Position numbers and translations under genes: made by a program. The notes under the pieces are model-generated. The model was not told the DNA's origin, made no database searches, and saw only the letters and a program-made list of their open reading frames with translations. A stretch of 64,000 nucleotides of DNA from Candidatus Brocadia sinica JPN1 (GTDB taxonomy: Bacteria; Planctomycetota; Brocadiia; Brocadiales; Brocadiaceae). This document shows, in pieces, positions 42,817 through 52,431 of the stretch; within the stretch, counting starts at the first letter, position 1; each line of letters starts with the position of its first letter. Location of the stretch: contig NZ_BAFN01000001.1 in NCBI RefSeq assembly GCF_000949635.1, positions 3,469,052-3,533,051 on the forward strand, read 5' to 3'.

Positions 42817-43050
42817 TCAAGCTACCTCCTGAATCGGATAAACTACCTCATCCCGTAATGAATCAGCCGCAAATGACAGGGCTGCTTGAATGGCATCGCG
42901 GGTAAGGCGGGGATGAGCGTCAAGAATTTGCTCGATAGTTTCACCGGCTGCAAGCTTATCTAAAATAAGCTCTACGGTAATGCGTGTTCCAGCAATAACC
43001 GGTTTGCCCATCATCACCGCAGGGTCTGATAGGATTAATTTTTTCTGCAT
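42817..43050 (-). CDS. DUF433 antitoxin-like protein without a partner
   Basis: 77 residues from the ATG at 43050, which has AAAGGAG upstream. MMGKPVIAGTRITVELILDK and TIEQILDAHPRLTRDAIQAAL are the DUF433 core. Partners are DUF5615 toxins, but the sequence beyond the stop is the attC-like site and the MntA/HepT genes, so the toxin is missing. It may act on a toxin elsewhere or be a remnant. Confidence 0.85.
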   Translation of the reverse strand: MQKKLILSDPAVMMGKPVIAGTRITVELILDKLAAGETIEQILDAHPRLTRDAIQAALSFAADSLRDEVVYPIQEVA

Positions 43051-43260
43051 TTTTTCTCCTTTCAAAGGACATATCGTCTTACATTCGAGACTTTGGAAAG
43101 TGTCACTAACTACAAGGGTTGTTGTTCCAAACTGTATTTTCCATATTATCAAAAGGAAAAAATACCGTCAAAATATTTTCCAGGCGTTTTTTACTATAAT
43201 AAAATTCGTAACAATTTAGCTTTTTGAAAAACCTTAATAAAAATCAGGCTTTACCATCTG

Positions 43261-43310
43261 TGTAGTGCGAACTTCAGTTCGCAGGACAGCGACATAAATG
43301 TCGCGCTACA
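43261..43310. repeat. Inverted-repeat element TGTAGTGCGA...TCGCGCTACA
   Basis: A 50-base palindromic unit: TGTAGTGCGAACTTCAGTTC, then GCAGGACAGCGACATAAATG, then TCGCGCTACA. A diverged second copy is at 63578-63627. No coding content. The rest of 43051-43387 is AT-rich without a visible gene. Confidence 0.65.
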
Positions 43311-43387
43311 TGTTCCGACTCATTCGGGTTAGGATGTTTCTTTCAAAATACTAAATTGTTACTAAAATTCACCATCAGATGCACGTT

Positions 43388-45991
43388 TTAAATTTTCAAA
43401 AGCCACCGCCTCCTTATCCACTTATCAATCTCAACGGCAATTATAATGGTCACTGTTATTGCTCCCACATTCACCCATTCCATTTCTGTTAGCGGCTCGG
43501 TTTTAAAAACCCACTGAAGGGCGGGTACGTAAAGCACCGCAAGCTGGGCAAAAAAGGCAGCTATCATGCTGTAGAACAAAAAGAGATTGCTCAAAGGATT
43601 GATCCTGAAGACAGACTGAATTTCTGAACGGGAATTCCACGCCTGAAAGAACTGGAAGAAGACCATCGTTGTCATGGCAACAGATCTTGCCTTTTCAATG
43701 GAGACACCTTCATTTAAAGCTGAGATAAAGTTATAAACAACTCCACCGCTAATTATAAGGGCAACAAGAAAGGTTCTTTCGATCAGAAGCCGGGACAATA
43801 TTCCTTCTTTTGGGTCCCTGGGGGGCCTGTTTATTATTCCTTTTTCTCCTGGTTCAAAGGCAAGGGCAACATCCTGCAAACCATTCGTAACGATATTTAT
43901 CCAAAGAAGCTGTGTGGGCACATATGGCATTGGTACGCCAAGGATAAGGGTAGCAATAATGGAAATTATGGTAGCTATACCGGTTGGTATAAGAAAAAAG
44001 ACCACCTTGCGTATGTTATCAAATAATATCCGGCCCTCCCTCACCGCATTAAAGATACTTGCAAAATTATCGTCTACAAGGACCATGTCAGATGCCTCCT
44101 TTGCAACATCGGTTCCTGTTCTTCCCATAGCGATACCAATATGCGCTTCCTTGAGGGCAGGGGCATCATTAACACCATCACCTGTTACAGCGACAACCTC
44201 GCCGTGCCTCTTCAGTTGTTGTACTATCCTCAATTTATGGTGTGGAGAGACCCTGGCATATACAGAAACATCCTTCACCTTATGAAAGAGTTCTTCATCA
44301 CTCATCACTTCAAGCTCTTTACCTGTGATCACTTCAGTATCTGTTCCACCTAACCCGAGTTTTTTTGCAATTGATACTGCAGTAACGGCATGGTCGCCCG
44401 TTATCATGATAGTCCTGATGCCCGCCTGTTTACAGCCATTTATGGCCTCTATGGATTCCGGTCTTGGCGGATCTATCATTCCCTGTAAACCTGCAAAGCT
44501 CAACCCTGATCCCACGTTATGGTGGGTAATCTCCTCCATGTCGTGAGGGGCTTCCTTATAAGCAAAGGCAAGTACCCGCATACCCTCTTTTGCAAAGTTA
44601 TTGGCGATAAGTAAAATCTCTTTTTTCTGAGAACCGTCACCGTCCGCAGACACAGCACACATATCCAGTACCTTCTCAGGCGCACCTTTCACAAATATAA
44701 GTTTTTTACCTCCGTGTCTGTGAAGGGTTGCCATGTAGCCATGTTCAGACTCAAAGGGTATGATTGCAATTTGCGTATAGTGCTTCTTTTCCTCCTCCGG
44801 CATGAGACCTGCCTTCATTGCAGAAACAATAAGGGCGCCTTCCGTGGGGTCGCCGTCAACTTTATACTGACCATCTTCCTCGTAAATATTTGACTCATTG
44901 CAGAGAAGTCCTATGCGCAGCACCTGAAGATGTTTCTTCTTCTCCTCTGCTTTAACAGACATTTGATCATGGAGTATCTCACCCTTTGGTTCATATCCAC
45001 TCCCAGAAACATCATATATGTGCTCTCCATCATAGATTAGCCTGACAGTCATCTCATTTTTCGTGAGGGTTCCCGTCTTGTCTGAACATATAACAGTGGT
45101 GCTTCCGAGGGTTTCTGCAGCCGGAAGTTTTCTCATGATGGCGTTCTGCCTTGCCATCCTGGCCACTCCAATAGCCATGGCTATGGTCACGACAATGGGA
45201 AGTCCTTCAGGTATGGCAGCTACCGCAGCCGCCACTGCCGTCATGAACATATCATGTATGCTTTCACCAATTATTATGCCTATACCAAAAAGCACCACAG
45301 AGGCTGCCATAACAATGAATCCAATGTATTTTGCGAAATTTTCTATCTTTTTCTGAAGTGGCGCCTTTGTGACTCCTATCTCTTTAACCTCCTGGGCAAT
45401 GCTACCAAGCACAGTCTTTGACCCCGTCTCTACCACAATACCCTTTGCCCTCCCACTCACCACTACCGTTCCCATAAATGCCATGTTCTTTTGGTCACCC
45501 GGGGTCAGATTGTCTTCACTTATTATTGCAACGGACTTTTCAGCGGGGACTGACTCACCGGTAAGCATCGCTTCCTCAATCTTTAATTCATACGTCCTGA
45601 TCAGCCGCAGGTCAGCCGGCACCTTGGTACCAGATGCCAGGAGTACGATATCTCCGGGTACGAGTTCCTCGCTGTTTATCTCTTTCTCTTTGCCGTTTCT
45701 TAAAACCCTTGCCCTTGGTATGAGCATCTTCTTGAGCGCCCTTACGCCCTGTTCTGCCCTGTATTCCTGGATATAGCCAATAATTGCATTAAGGGTCACA
45801 ACAGCCATGATTACACTGGTATCAATGTATTCTTTGAGAAGGGCAGTTACAACGGCGGCTACAAGAAGGATATAAATGAGCGGGCTTGTGAATTGATGGA
45901 GAAGGATTTTAAGCCTGCTAATCTTCCCTTCTTCGACAAGTTTGTTTAAACCGTATTGCTGAAGCCGTTTGCTGACTTCATTTTTGTTCAC
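43388..45991 (-). CDS. P-type cation ATPase (type II, Ca2+-ATPase-like)
   Basis: 867 residues. The phosphorylation motif DKTGTLT has its aspartate at about residue 304. TGES (144-147) lies in the actuator domain and PEGLP (261-265) in helix M4. TGDGVNDAPAL and about ten membrane segments complete the family plan. PEGLP and the overall layout are those of SERCA/PMR1-type Ca2+ pumps and related cation pumps. The N-terminus lacks some 20 residues common in the family. The gene overlaps the upstream TPR gene by 14 bases. Confidence 0.9.
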   Translation of the reverse strand: MNKNEVSKRLQQYGLNKLVEEGKISRLKILLHQFTSPLIYILLVAAVVTALLKEYIDTSVIMAVVTLNAIIGYIQEYRAEQGVRALKKMLIPRARVLRNGKEKEINSEELVPGDIVLLASGTKVPADLRLIRTYELKIEEAMLTGESVPAEKSVAIISEDNLTPGDQKNMAFMGTVVVSGRAKGIVVETGSKTVLGSIAQEVKEIGVTKAPLQKKIENFAKYIGFIVMAASVVLFGIGIIIGESIHDMFMTAVAAAVAAIPEGLPIVVTIAMAIGVARMARQNAIMRKLPAAETLGSTTVICSDKTGTLTKNEMTVRLIYDGEHIYDVSGSGYEPKGEILHDQMSVKAEEKKKHLQVLRIGLLCNESNIYEEDGQYKVDGDPTEGALIVSAMKAGLMPEEEKKHYTQIAIIPFESEHGYMATLHRHGGKKLIFVKGAPEKVLDMCAVSADGDGSQKKEILLIANNFAKEGMRVLAFAYKEAPHDMEEITHHNVGSGLSFAGLQGMIDPPRPESIEAINGCKQAGIRTIMITGDHAVTAVSIAKKLGLGGTDTEVITGKELEVMSDEELFHKVKDVSVYARVSPHHKLRIVQQLKRHGEVVAVTGDGVNDAPALKEAHIGIAMGRTGTDVAKEASDMVLVDDNFASIFNAVREGRILFDNIRKVVFFLIPTGIATIISIIATLILGVPMPYVPTQLLWINIVTNGLQDVALAFEPGEKGIINRPPRDPKEGILSRLLIERTFLVALIISGGVVYNFISALNEGVSIEKARSVAMTTMVFFQFFQAWNSRSEIQSVFRINPLSNLFLFYSMIAAFFAQLAVLYVPALQWVFKTEPLTEMEWVNVGAITVTIIIAVEIDKWIRRRWLLKI

Positions 45992-47912
45992 AAATTAAAT
46001 TGAATATTTCACGCGCATTCTGATGGTTTGGGTCTATTGATAAAACCATTCTGGATGCTTCGAGCGCTTTGTCGAGTTGTTTCGTGTTAAAGTAGGCAGC
46101 GCTTAAGTTGTAATATGCGTCTTTATAACGATCATTATATTTAATGGCCTCTAAACATGCCTGTATCGCCTTTTCATGAAGTCCTTTTCTTATATAGGTG
46201 GATCCAAGATTGTTGTAGGCATCAGAATAATCAGGTTTGCTTGAAATAGCATTATTAAATTCAGCGATTGCCAAATCTAAAAGATTGGATTTGGCATACA
46301 GGACACCGAGATTATTGTGGGCATAAGGATACCGTGGATTTAACATCAACGCCTTTTGATATTCAATCATAGCCTCATGAAACATACCCTTTTTCCGGTA
46401 AGTAACTCCGAGATTATTATGTGCATCTATATAGTCATCATACAATCTTAACGCATGTTTAAATTCGGCTATTGCCTCATCCAATCTACCAGTATCCCGA
46501 TAAATGTTTCCCAGATTATTGTGAGCTTTAAAACTATCGGGGGCTCTTTTCGCTGTATCTGTCCACAAAACCGTTTGATCCCTCCAGATATTGGTTCTCC
46601 TTATTGTCGCAATTGAAAAAAATATCAATATAGGAATCAATATGGTGAAAGTTATGGCGTTCCAGGGGAAAAATCTTTTTTCCCTGGCGAGATTTTTTGT
46701 AAAGTTCAGCGGGTATACGCAATCTGTCAGATTGCTCATTCCAGTCCTCAGACCCCAGCCTTGTGCCTGGTTGTAAATATAACACGATCTGTAAGATTTA
46801 TCAAAAGATACAAATTTATCATCATGAAATGTGAAAAGATTTCCACCTACCATACAAATACCCAGGATAGGCAGATAGAGATATCTCTCTGCCATAATGT
46901 TCTCAATGGGTACGATGTTTAATATGGGTAACAAACTGATAAAAAACCATACCGTGGCAAAGAACGCTATTTTTGAGTAAAAAAATATTCTATAGGCAAT
47001 AATAGCAATGGTTAAAAGGAGTAGGAACGACAGAATGAAGGATGCATCCAAGAGAGAGTAAGAATTGGGTACAACATAATCTGCACAAAGATGAAAAGGG
47101 GAGAAAAAGAGCTTAACATAGGAGGCGAGTACCTTGGACATCGTAAGAAAGTTGACAAAAATGCTATTGCCGGGATATGAGACATGTGATTCTGCCGGGT
47201 TGTGCAAGGTTACAAATCTTATAATGAGATAGAAAGCAGCAACAAAAATATAGCCTGGGTAATAATGGATAAATTTATAGCGGCGATTGGGGCTTTTCGT
47301 GAACAAGATATCATAGAAGAAGAGAAAAAATGGCAGCGTAACTGCCATTTCCTTGGAGAATACACCAAAAAGATAACATGCTACAGAGACAAAGTAAAGG
47401 AGGGAAAACCGTCGTTCATCCTTACAACACGCAAGGTACAGCAAGAAAGCTGCTATAAAAAATGTGGCCCCGAGGAGGTCTTCTCGATAACTTACGGCAT
47501 TAACCGTTTCAGAAAGGACAGGGTGGCATAGGAATAGAAGAACTGATACAAAAGAAGTTGGCCGGTGATTAAAAACCTGCATGAAAAAGAAAAAAAGTAA
47601 AACAGTGTTAACGGTATGTAAAAGTAAGTTACTGAGATGGAACCCAAAAGGGTTTAGTTTCCATAACGTAAAATCGATAAAATATGTCAGGGTGACAACC
47701 GGACGGTAACTCAATTCTCCGGAAAACTTAAAATATTCCTGGTTAAAAAGCAACGGTAAATTGCTCCACGTTTTTATGAAATGATTATTTACGATGGTAA
47801 ATTCATCATCGTAAACAAATTTATTTGCTAAAGAGTTTAGATAGATGAGTTGTGACGCAGCTACAAGGATGAAAACAAGAATAGGGAGATTTGGGGTTTT
47901 CATTATTTTCAT
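45978..47912 (-). CDS. TMTC-like membrane protein with C-terminal TPR repeats
   Basis: 644 residues. An N-terminal multi-helix membrane domain begins with a large-loop motif (FVYDDEFTIVNNHF, where the paired Asp residues match the catalytic region of GT-C mannosyltransferases and TMTC proteins). It includes SYRPVVTLTYFIDFTLW and HPVLSETVNAVSYREDLLGA. From about residue 465 six TPR units follow (AHNNLGNIYRDTG and so on). It is probably a membrane glycosyltransferase acting on proteins or lipids. Acceptor unknown. Its 3' end overlaps the P-type ATPase gene. Confidence 0.8.
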   Translation of the reverse strand: MKIMKTPNLPILVFILVAASQLIYLNSLANKFVYDDEFTIVNNHFIKTWSNLPLLFNQEYFKFSGELSYRPVVTLTYFIDFTLWKLNPFGFHLSNLLLHTVNTVLLFFFFMQVFNHRPTSFVSVLLFLCHPVLSETVNAVSYREDLLGATFFIAAFLLYLACCKDERRFSLLYFVSVACYLFGVFSKEMAVTLPFFLFFYDILFTKSPNRRYKFIHYYPGYIFVAAFYLIIRFVTLHNPAESHVSYPGNSIFVNFLTMSKVLASYVKLFFSPFHLCADYVVPNSYSLLDASFILSFLLLLTIAIIAYRIFFYSKIAFFATVWFFISLLPILNIVPIENIMAERYLYLPILGICMVGGNLFTFHDDKFVSFDKSYRSCYIYNQAQGWGLRTGMSNLTDCVYPLNFTKNLAREKRFFPWNAITFTILIPILIFFSIATIRRTNIWRDQTVLWTDTAKRAPDSFKAHNNLGNIYRDTGRLDEAIAEFKHALRLYDDYIDAHNNLGVTYRKKGMFHEAMIEYQKALMLNPRYPYAHNNLGVLYAKSNLLDLAIAEFNNAISSKPDYSDAYNNLGSTYIRKGLHEKAIQACLEAIKYNDRYKDAYYNLSAAYFNTKQLDKALEASRMVLSIDPNHQNAREIFNLICEQK

Positions 47913-48006
47913 GTTCTAATGCTTTATGACTGTGTGCAGTTTGGGCGGCTGAGTAGTTGACAAAAAATTTACGGTCGATGGACCGGCAGGATCTTGTTTT
48001 AAAAAA

Positions 48007-49212
48007 TCAGAGTTTTCCGAATTCTTTTGCAATGATGCTATAAACTTGTTTGAGAGGGACGCCTTTTTCCTCGGCAATTCTCTTACAATCTTCGTATTCA
48101 GGAGAAATGCTTTTGATATTACCATCAAATGTTCCGATCTTGATTTTTATTTTTCCTAACGGGCTATCCAACTCTTTAAACTCCCGTGTGAGTACTTTAC
48201 GGATTACTTTATATTTTCTTATGCCAAAAGTGGTTGTTTGATTGAACAAGGCTGATTCAACGGAGAGCAGATTCAATTCAGACACTATAATGCTAATAAT
48301 TATTCCAGGCCGTCCCTTTTTCATCTGAATTGATGTGAAATAGACATCCACGGCGCCTGCCTGAAATAATTTATCCATGACATAGCCCAGTATCTCACCC
48401 GGCATATTATCTATGTTTGTTTCGACAATCCACATTTCATCAGATTCAGTGCTGGAATCTGTTTCTCCAATGAGTATACGTAACAAATTAGGTATGTTGG
48501 GATTATCATTATTGCCTGCGCCATAACCAATCTGAAGGATTTTCATTTCCGGATTTGTGCGCAGACCATTGCCTAACGTTGTTACAATGGCAGCACCTGT
48601 TGGTGTGGTTAATTCCTTTTCTATCTTGACAGATTTTAGCAATTGGTTTTTAAGAAGTTCCGCAGTCGCAGGGGCTGGAACCGGGAACGTGCCGTGTTCA
48701 CATGTGGTGTATCCACATCCTGTGGGAATAGGAGAAAAATATATCTTTTCGATTCCTAAGTGCTTCATGGCGATTACAGAGCCAATGATGTCAATTATTG
48801 AGTCGATTGCGCCAACTTCGTGGAAATGGATTTTGTCTATTGAGGTATCATGGATTTTTGCCTCAACCATAGCGAGTCTTTGAAAAACCTTTATACTATC
48901 GTTCTTGATGTCATCGTGGAGGGTACTTTTTTCTATTATAGCCTGTATCTCAGAAAGGTTGAAGTGTGAGTTATGGTGGTGACCATGACGGAATCCGGGG
49001 GGATGGTTATTCCCCCGGGAGATCATTACATGGACTTTTGTACCACTTATCCCGGTCCGTTTTACCTTTTCTGCGGATATTTCATATCCATGGAGGTGGA
49101 GTTGCGCTAACTGATCCCTTAGCAGGTTGATGTCAAGTCCCGCATCTACAAAGGCACCAAGGGTCATGTCGCCGCTAATCCCGGAAAAACAGTCAAAATA
49201 TGCTATCTTCAA
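48007..49212 (-). CDS. larC: Nickel-pincer cofactor biosynthesis protein LarC
   Basis: 401 residues in a single uninterrupted frame. DCFSGISGDMTLGAFVDAG, a His-rich loop (HGHHHNSH), HFHEVGAIDSIIDIIG and PVPAPATAELL are the LarC signatures. LarC inserts nickel into the pincer nucleotide cofactor used by lactate racemase and related enzymes. larB and larE are not in the window. In some lactobacilli larC needs a programmed frameshift; no break is seen here. Confidence 0.93.
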   Translation of the reverse strand: MKIAYFDCFSGISGDMTLGAFVDAGLDINLLRDQLAQLHLHGYEISAEKVKRTGISGTKVHVMISRGNNHPPGFRHGHHHNSHFNLSEIQAIIEKSTLHDDIKNDSIKVFQRLAMVEAKIHDTSIDKIHFHEVGAIDSIIDIIGSVIAMKHLGIEKIYFSPIPTGCGYTTCEHGTFPVPAPATAELLKNQLLKSVKIEKELTTPTGAAIVTTLGNGLRTNPEMKILQIGYGAGNNDNPNIPNLLRILIGETDSSTESDEMWIVETNIDNMPGEILGYVMDKLFQAGAVDVYFTSIQMKKGRPGIIISIIVSELNLLSVESALFNQTTTFGIRKYKVIRKVLTREFKELDSPLGKIKIKIGTFDGNIKSISPEYEDCKRIAEEKGVPLKQVYSIIAKEFGKL

Positions 49213-49416
49213 TTGAATTCTTTCTGTCTGGAGAGAATACCTGAAATTGCTCTGTAAAGTATATCAGATGCTAGCACACGTTTTCTCATGAGTCAATGAA
49301 AAACGATCCCATTTTTATTGACTTATATACATTCATTTATATAATGCAACTTTTAAAAACATGGGTTTTACCGGGTACCTTTGAGTTTTTGTGATTAAAA
49401 ATGGTAAGAAAATAAA

Positions 49417-50058
49417 ATGGATATTGGTATATTTGGCGGATCATTTAATCCAGTTCATATAGGTCATTTAATTGTTGCTGAAGAAGTCTATCAGCAACGG
49501 GCATTAACAAAAGTACTATTTATGCCGACAGGAATATCTCCCCACAAGGAATCCAGCGACTTGATAGCATCATTTCACCGGTATCAAATGGTAAAAGAGG
49601 CAATAGATGACAACGAACATTTTGAGGTTTCTGATCTGGAAATAAAACGGGCCGGAAAATCATATACCATAGATACTATCGGTATGTTAAAAGAGATATA
49701 TGGGGAAAATCACCATTTGTTTTTGATTGTTGGAACTGATATGATTAATGAAATAGGTACTTGGAAAGACATTGACATGCTTTCTACGATGTGTCAGTTT
49801 GTTGTTGTTAATCGTTTTCCGGTTTCAGCCAATGGAAATTTCCATAACTCCCTCTTTCAAAAAGGGGAAGTGGGTGGGATGAAGGTGTTTTCAGATGGAA
49901 AAAAAACAGAGATCGAACAATTAAAAGTAAAAATTCCACCAATCGGTATATCCTCAACTGAAATAAGGGCAAGATTACAGAGTGGACGCAGCATAAGATA
50001 CTTGGTTCCACGCTGCGTGGAAAATTATATCAAAGCGCATAATTTATACATGAGGTAG
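49417..50058 (+). CDS. nadD: Nicotinate-nucleotide adenylyltransferase
   Basis: 213 residues. FGGSFNPVHIGHLIVAEE holds the HxGH nucleotide-binding motif and ISSTEIRARLQSGRSIRYLV is the C-terminal ISSTxIR motif. NadD adenylates nicotinate mononucleotide in NAD synthesis. The next gene begins 4 bases later, so the two are likely co-transcribed. Confidence 0.95.
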   Translation: MDIGIFGGSFNPVHIGHLIVAEEVYQQRALTKVLFMPTGISPHKESSDLIASFHRYQMVKEAIDDNEHFEVSDLEIKRAGKSYTIDTIGMLKEIYGENHHLFLIVGTDMINEIGTWKDIDMLSTMCQFVVVNRFPVSANGNFHNSLFQKGEVGGMKVFSDGKKTEIEQLKVKIPPIGISSTEIRARLQSGRSIRYLVPRCVENYIKAHNLYMR

Positions 50059-50062
50059 TAAA

Positions 50063-50578
50063 ATGAACTATATTCATCATGCATTGATAATATTTCTTCT
50101 TTTCGCAATAAATAAAGTCAGCCTTGCACAGGGAAATATTGTAGATTATTTTTTAAAAAACCCGAAGGCATGGGATGATACAAAGAAAATTATCCACAAG
50201 ACACCACTAAAGGTTATTATTACCGATGGATTGGAAGGGTTGGGATTCGACCTTATAGAATTAACGGAGGGGGATGAGGTAGCCTTGATTTTTCTAGAGA
50301 CTCAAAAGGCTGAAAAAATGAAGTGGAAGAGGTTTTGTAATGCAGGAGACAAACTATTGCCGGGGAAAAATAGGGTAGTATCCGTCATTACCCGGAATTC
50401 AGGAAACCGCACCCAATTTCAGTATCAATTCATGCTTCAAAGAAATATCAATAATGTACCCATTACCGTTTACAACAATGGCAATGCCGTTCTGGAAAGT
50501 AGATATGACGGCAGTCTGCCGGTAAAAGATATCTCCAATCTATCAGGAATTGAACTCTGTGAGGTTGAAATTCGCTAG
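50063..50578 (+). CDS. Exported protein of unknown function
   Basis: 171 residues. A signal peptide (about 1-22, ending near VSLAQG) is followed by a mixed alpha/beta sequence with ITDGLEGLGFDLIELTEGDE and a beta-rich C-terminal half. No known domain recognised. Starts 4 bases after nadD, so probably co-expressed with it. Confidence 0.6.
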   Translation: MNYIHHALIIFLLFAINKVSLAQGNIVDYFLKNPKAWDDTKKIIHKTPLKVIITDGLEGLGFDLIELTEGDEVALIFLETQKAEKMKWKRFCNAGDKLLPGKNRVVSVITRNSGNRTQFQYQFMLQRNINNVPITVYNNGNAVLESRYDGSLPVKDISNLSGIELCEVEIR

Positions 50579-50652
50579 CTAATTTATGGCTATCAGTTCT
50601 CAATCGTTAGCAATCAGCTCAGGCTGGCCGCTGAAGGTTAATTGCTGCCGCT

Positions 50653-50776
50653 CTCCTTATAGTATTACTGTATAAAAACTTCTTTTTTGTGTAAATTTTT
50701 ACCTCTCCTTCATCTCCTCCTTGCGAAAGAGGGGAAAAAGAGGAGGTTATTTTGGTTACGGCTTCGCTGCGTTATG
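50653..50776 (-). repeat. Non-coding repeat, inverted copy of 37571-37777
   Basis: On the minus strand it reads CATAACGCAGCGAAGCCGTA, a CTTTCGCAAGGAGG hairpin, then AGAAGTTTTTATACAGTAAT and ACTATAAGGAG, matching the element upstream of wrbA, which is longer in the middle. Located between the exported-protein gene and the DCC-family gene. Confidence 0.72.
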
Positions 50777-50815
50777 ATATTTTAAAAATCATTGAAATAC
50801 TCTATTTCGGCAGAT

Positions 50816-51199
50816 ATGAATAAGATGGGAACAGCTATACTTATTTATGATGCCAGGTGCAGTTTGTGTCGCGGATGCATAAGATGGATTGAACTCCACG
50901 CTATTCGAAAAGACGCCTTTGAGTTTATTCCATGCCAATCAGATGAGCGCCGGATCCGATTCCAGGATATAACAGATGAAGCCTGTTTACAGTCCCTTCA
51001 CTTAGTGCTTTCAAACAATCAATTTTTCTTCGGTGAACAGGTATTGCCTGAGATAATCAAGCGGTTGAGGGGGTTTCGGTGGTTGCATCTATTATTCAAA
51101 ATGCCCATAAGCAGGGTATTTTTGTATACCATTTACCGGTGGGTTGCCAATAACCGGTACATCATTTCGCAGACAATAAAACCTCTCATCGAGGAATAA
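50816..51199 (+). CDS. DCC-family thiol-disulfide oxidoreductase-like protein (DUF393)
   Basis: About 127 residues. ILIYDARCSLCRGCIRWIE has the DxxCxxC motif that names the family; FEFIPCQSDE and a C-terminal helix with YRWVANNRYIIS follow. These are small thioredoxin-like proteins of unknown physiological role. A TTG start at 50792 or the ATG at 50825 are alternatives. The ribosome site is weak in each case. Confidence 0.78.
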   Translation: MNKMGTAILIYDARCSLCRGCIRWIELHAIRKDAFEFIPCQSDERRIRFQDITDEACLQSLHLVLSNNQFFFGEQVLPEIIKRLRGFRWLHLLFKMPISRVFLYTIYRWVANNRYIISQTIKPLIEE

Positions 51200-51329
51200 A
51201 AATACAAAAAACGATAAATGTCAAACCTTTATCGCTTAGCGTTCTGCTTCAGGATGAGTGATCTGAACATCGTTCACTGAAGTTTGTCATTCAAGAACAT
51301 TATACATGTATCCACGCAACTCCTGGCAA

Positions 51330-51959
51330 TTACCTGTTGTCATCAATTCCCCATTCGAAATGATCGCACATAGTCTCAGTATGGGGTCTGCCAATGGATT
51401 TAAAGGCAGATGAAGGAATAAAGTTATTTCCATGAACTTTTGCGTCGACATCTATCGTCCACCCGGTAACATCGGTACGATCCCTATACACGCTCTGCTG
51501 TATCTTCCCAAAAGCCTTGTTCATTTGAAGAATATGACCAAGAGAAAACCGTCCGCGGAAATCTCCCGCTGTGGTTGGCTCGGGAATATCCTTTCTGCCT
51601 ATGGCCATCTGTATGGCAACGTCTTCCCTGAGCGCTTCAAGATCGTCAAGATAGTCTCCCCCTGCAAAGGCGTTGGCGGAAAGCGCCAGAATATGCTCAG
51701 ATTCTGGATACCCATATTCCCTTTCCTTGACACGAATATGGTAATCCACCAGTATTTGAGGTATGGTAAGAGCTTCTGCCATTGCGTAATGAAGCGAAAG
51801 TCCTGTGTGGACAGTCAAGGGCTCCTTGGTCACTTCCAATCGTATCGTATGACCTTGTCGAATACTCAGGGGAAGTCCCTTTTTCAGTTTTTTCGAAATC
51901 TTCGTTTTCACCTTTTGTATGAATTGGCCTCCTATGGGGTAGTACCTGTCTTTGCCCAT
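51330..51959 (-). pseudogene. Truncated IS1380-family transposase (N-terminal part)
   Basis: 209 codons. SANAFAGGDYLDDLEALRED and KDIPEPTTAGDFRGRF, then TGWTIDVDAKVHG with the first catalytic aspartate of the DDE domain, fit the N-terminal half of IS1380 transposases (about 450 residues). The C-terminal half with the other catalytic residues is missing, and the frame ends in unrelated sequence. It abuts a broken hsdM, suggesting the insertion broke that gene and then decayed. Confidence 0.72.
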
Positions 51960-51961
51960 AA

Positions 51962-52341
51962 ATATATGCCTTTCATTAGCAGGATCGTAGATTTTTCCAT
52001 TTCAAACTCAATGGCCTTCATGGCATCATTTATGGCCTTGCCGATATTGCGGCCTTCAGGGAGTTCAGGAGATAGGAATAATGGGCTATATCAGGCAGGT
52101 ACATAACTCCTTTCGCCTGATAATCCGCCTTGCCTATTTTTTTGCGGCTGCCGGTGGGTTGATACTTCTTTATCTCTTTCTCAACTTCTGTAAACTTGTG
52201 ATCGGCATAACGGAGAAAGATGAGTCCTAAAACGGGGACGGAATATTCCTGGGATGACAATTCAGAATTTGCCCTGAGCTGGTCGGCTGCTTCCCAGAGA
52301 TTCTTTTCGGTCTCGTTATTATTTCCTTTTGCCACACTCAT
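51962..52341 (-). pseudogene. Type I restriction-modification methyltransferase (HsdM) N-terminal remnant
   Basis: The first 100 codons begin [20 protein letters not shown] and continue with [20 protein letters not shown] and [16 protein letters not shown], all typical of the HsdM N-terminal helical domain. A frame break near 52065 shifts the continuation [19 protein letters not shown] to another frame. It stops at the IS1380 fragment. The methyltransferase domain and any hsdS/hsdR are absent. Confidence 0.8.
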
Positions 52342-52431
52342 CCCTTTATCGCAAACATACTGTTAGATGAAAATCATTTTTTTCTGTGTTTCTGTACTGC
52401 ATAACGAAGTATTTTCAGTTCTACAGTTTTA

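Noticed and set aside
47202-47531. Plus-strand frame of 109 codons opposite the TMTC-like gene
   Set aside because: Its complement encodes conserved membrane helices; no ribosome site.
47916-48128. 70-codon minus-strand frame overlapping the end of larC
   Set aside because: It shares bases with the conserved larC C-terminus in another frame and has no recognisable features.
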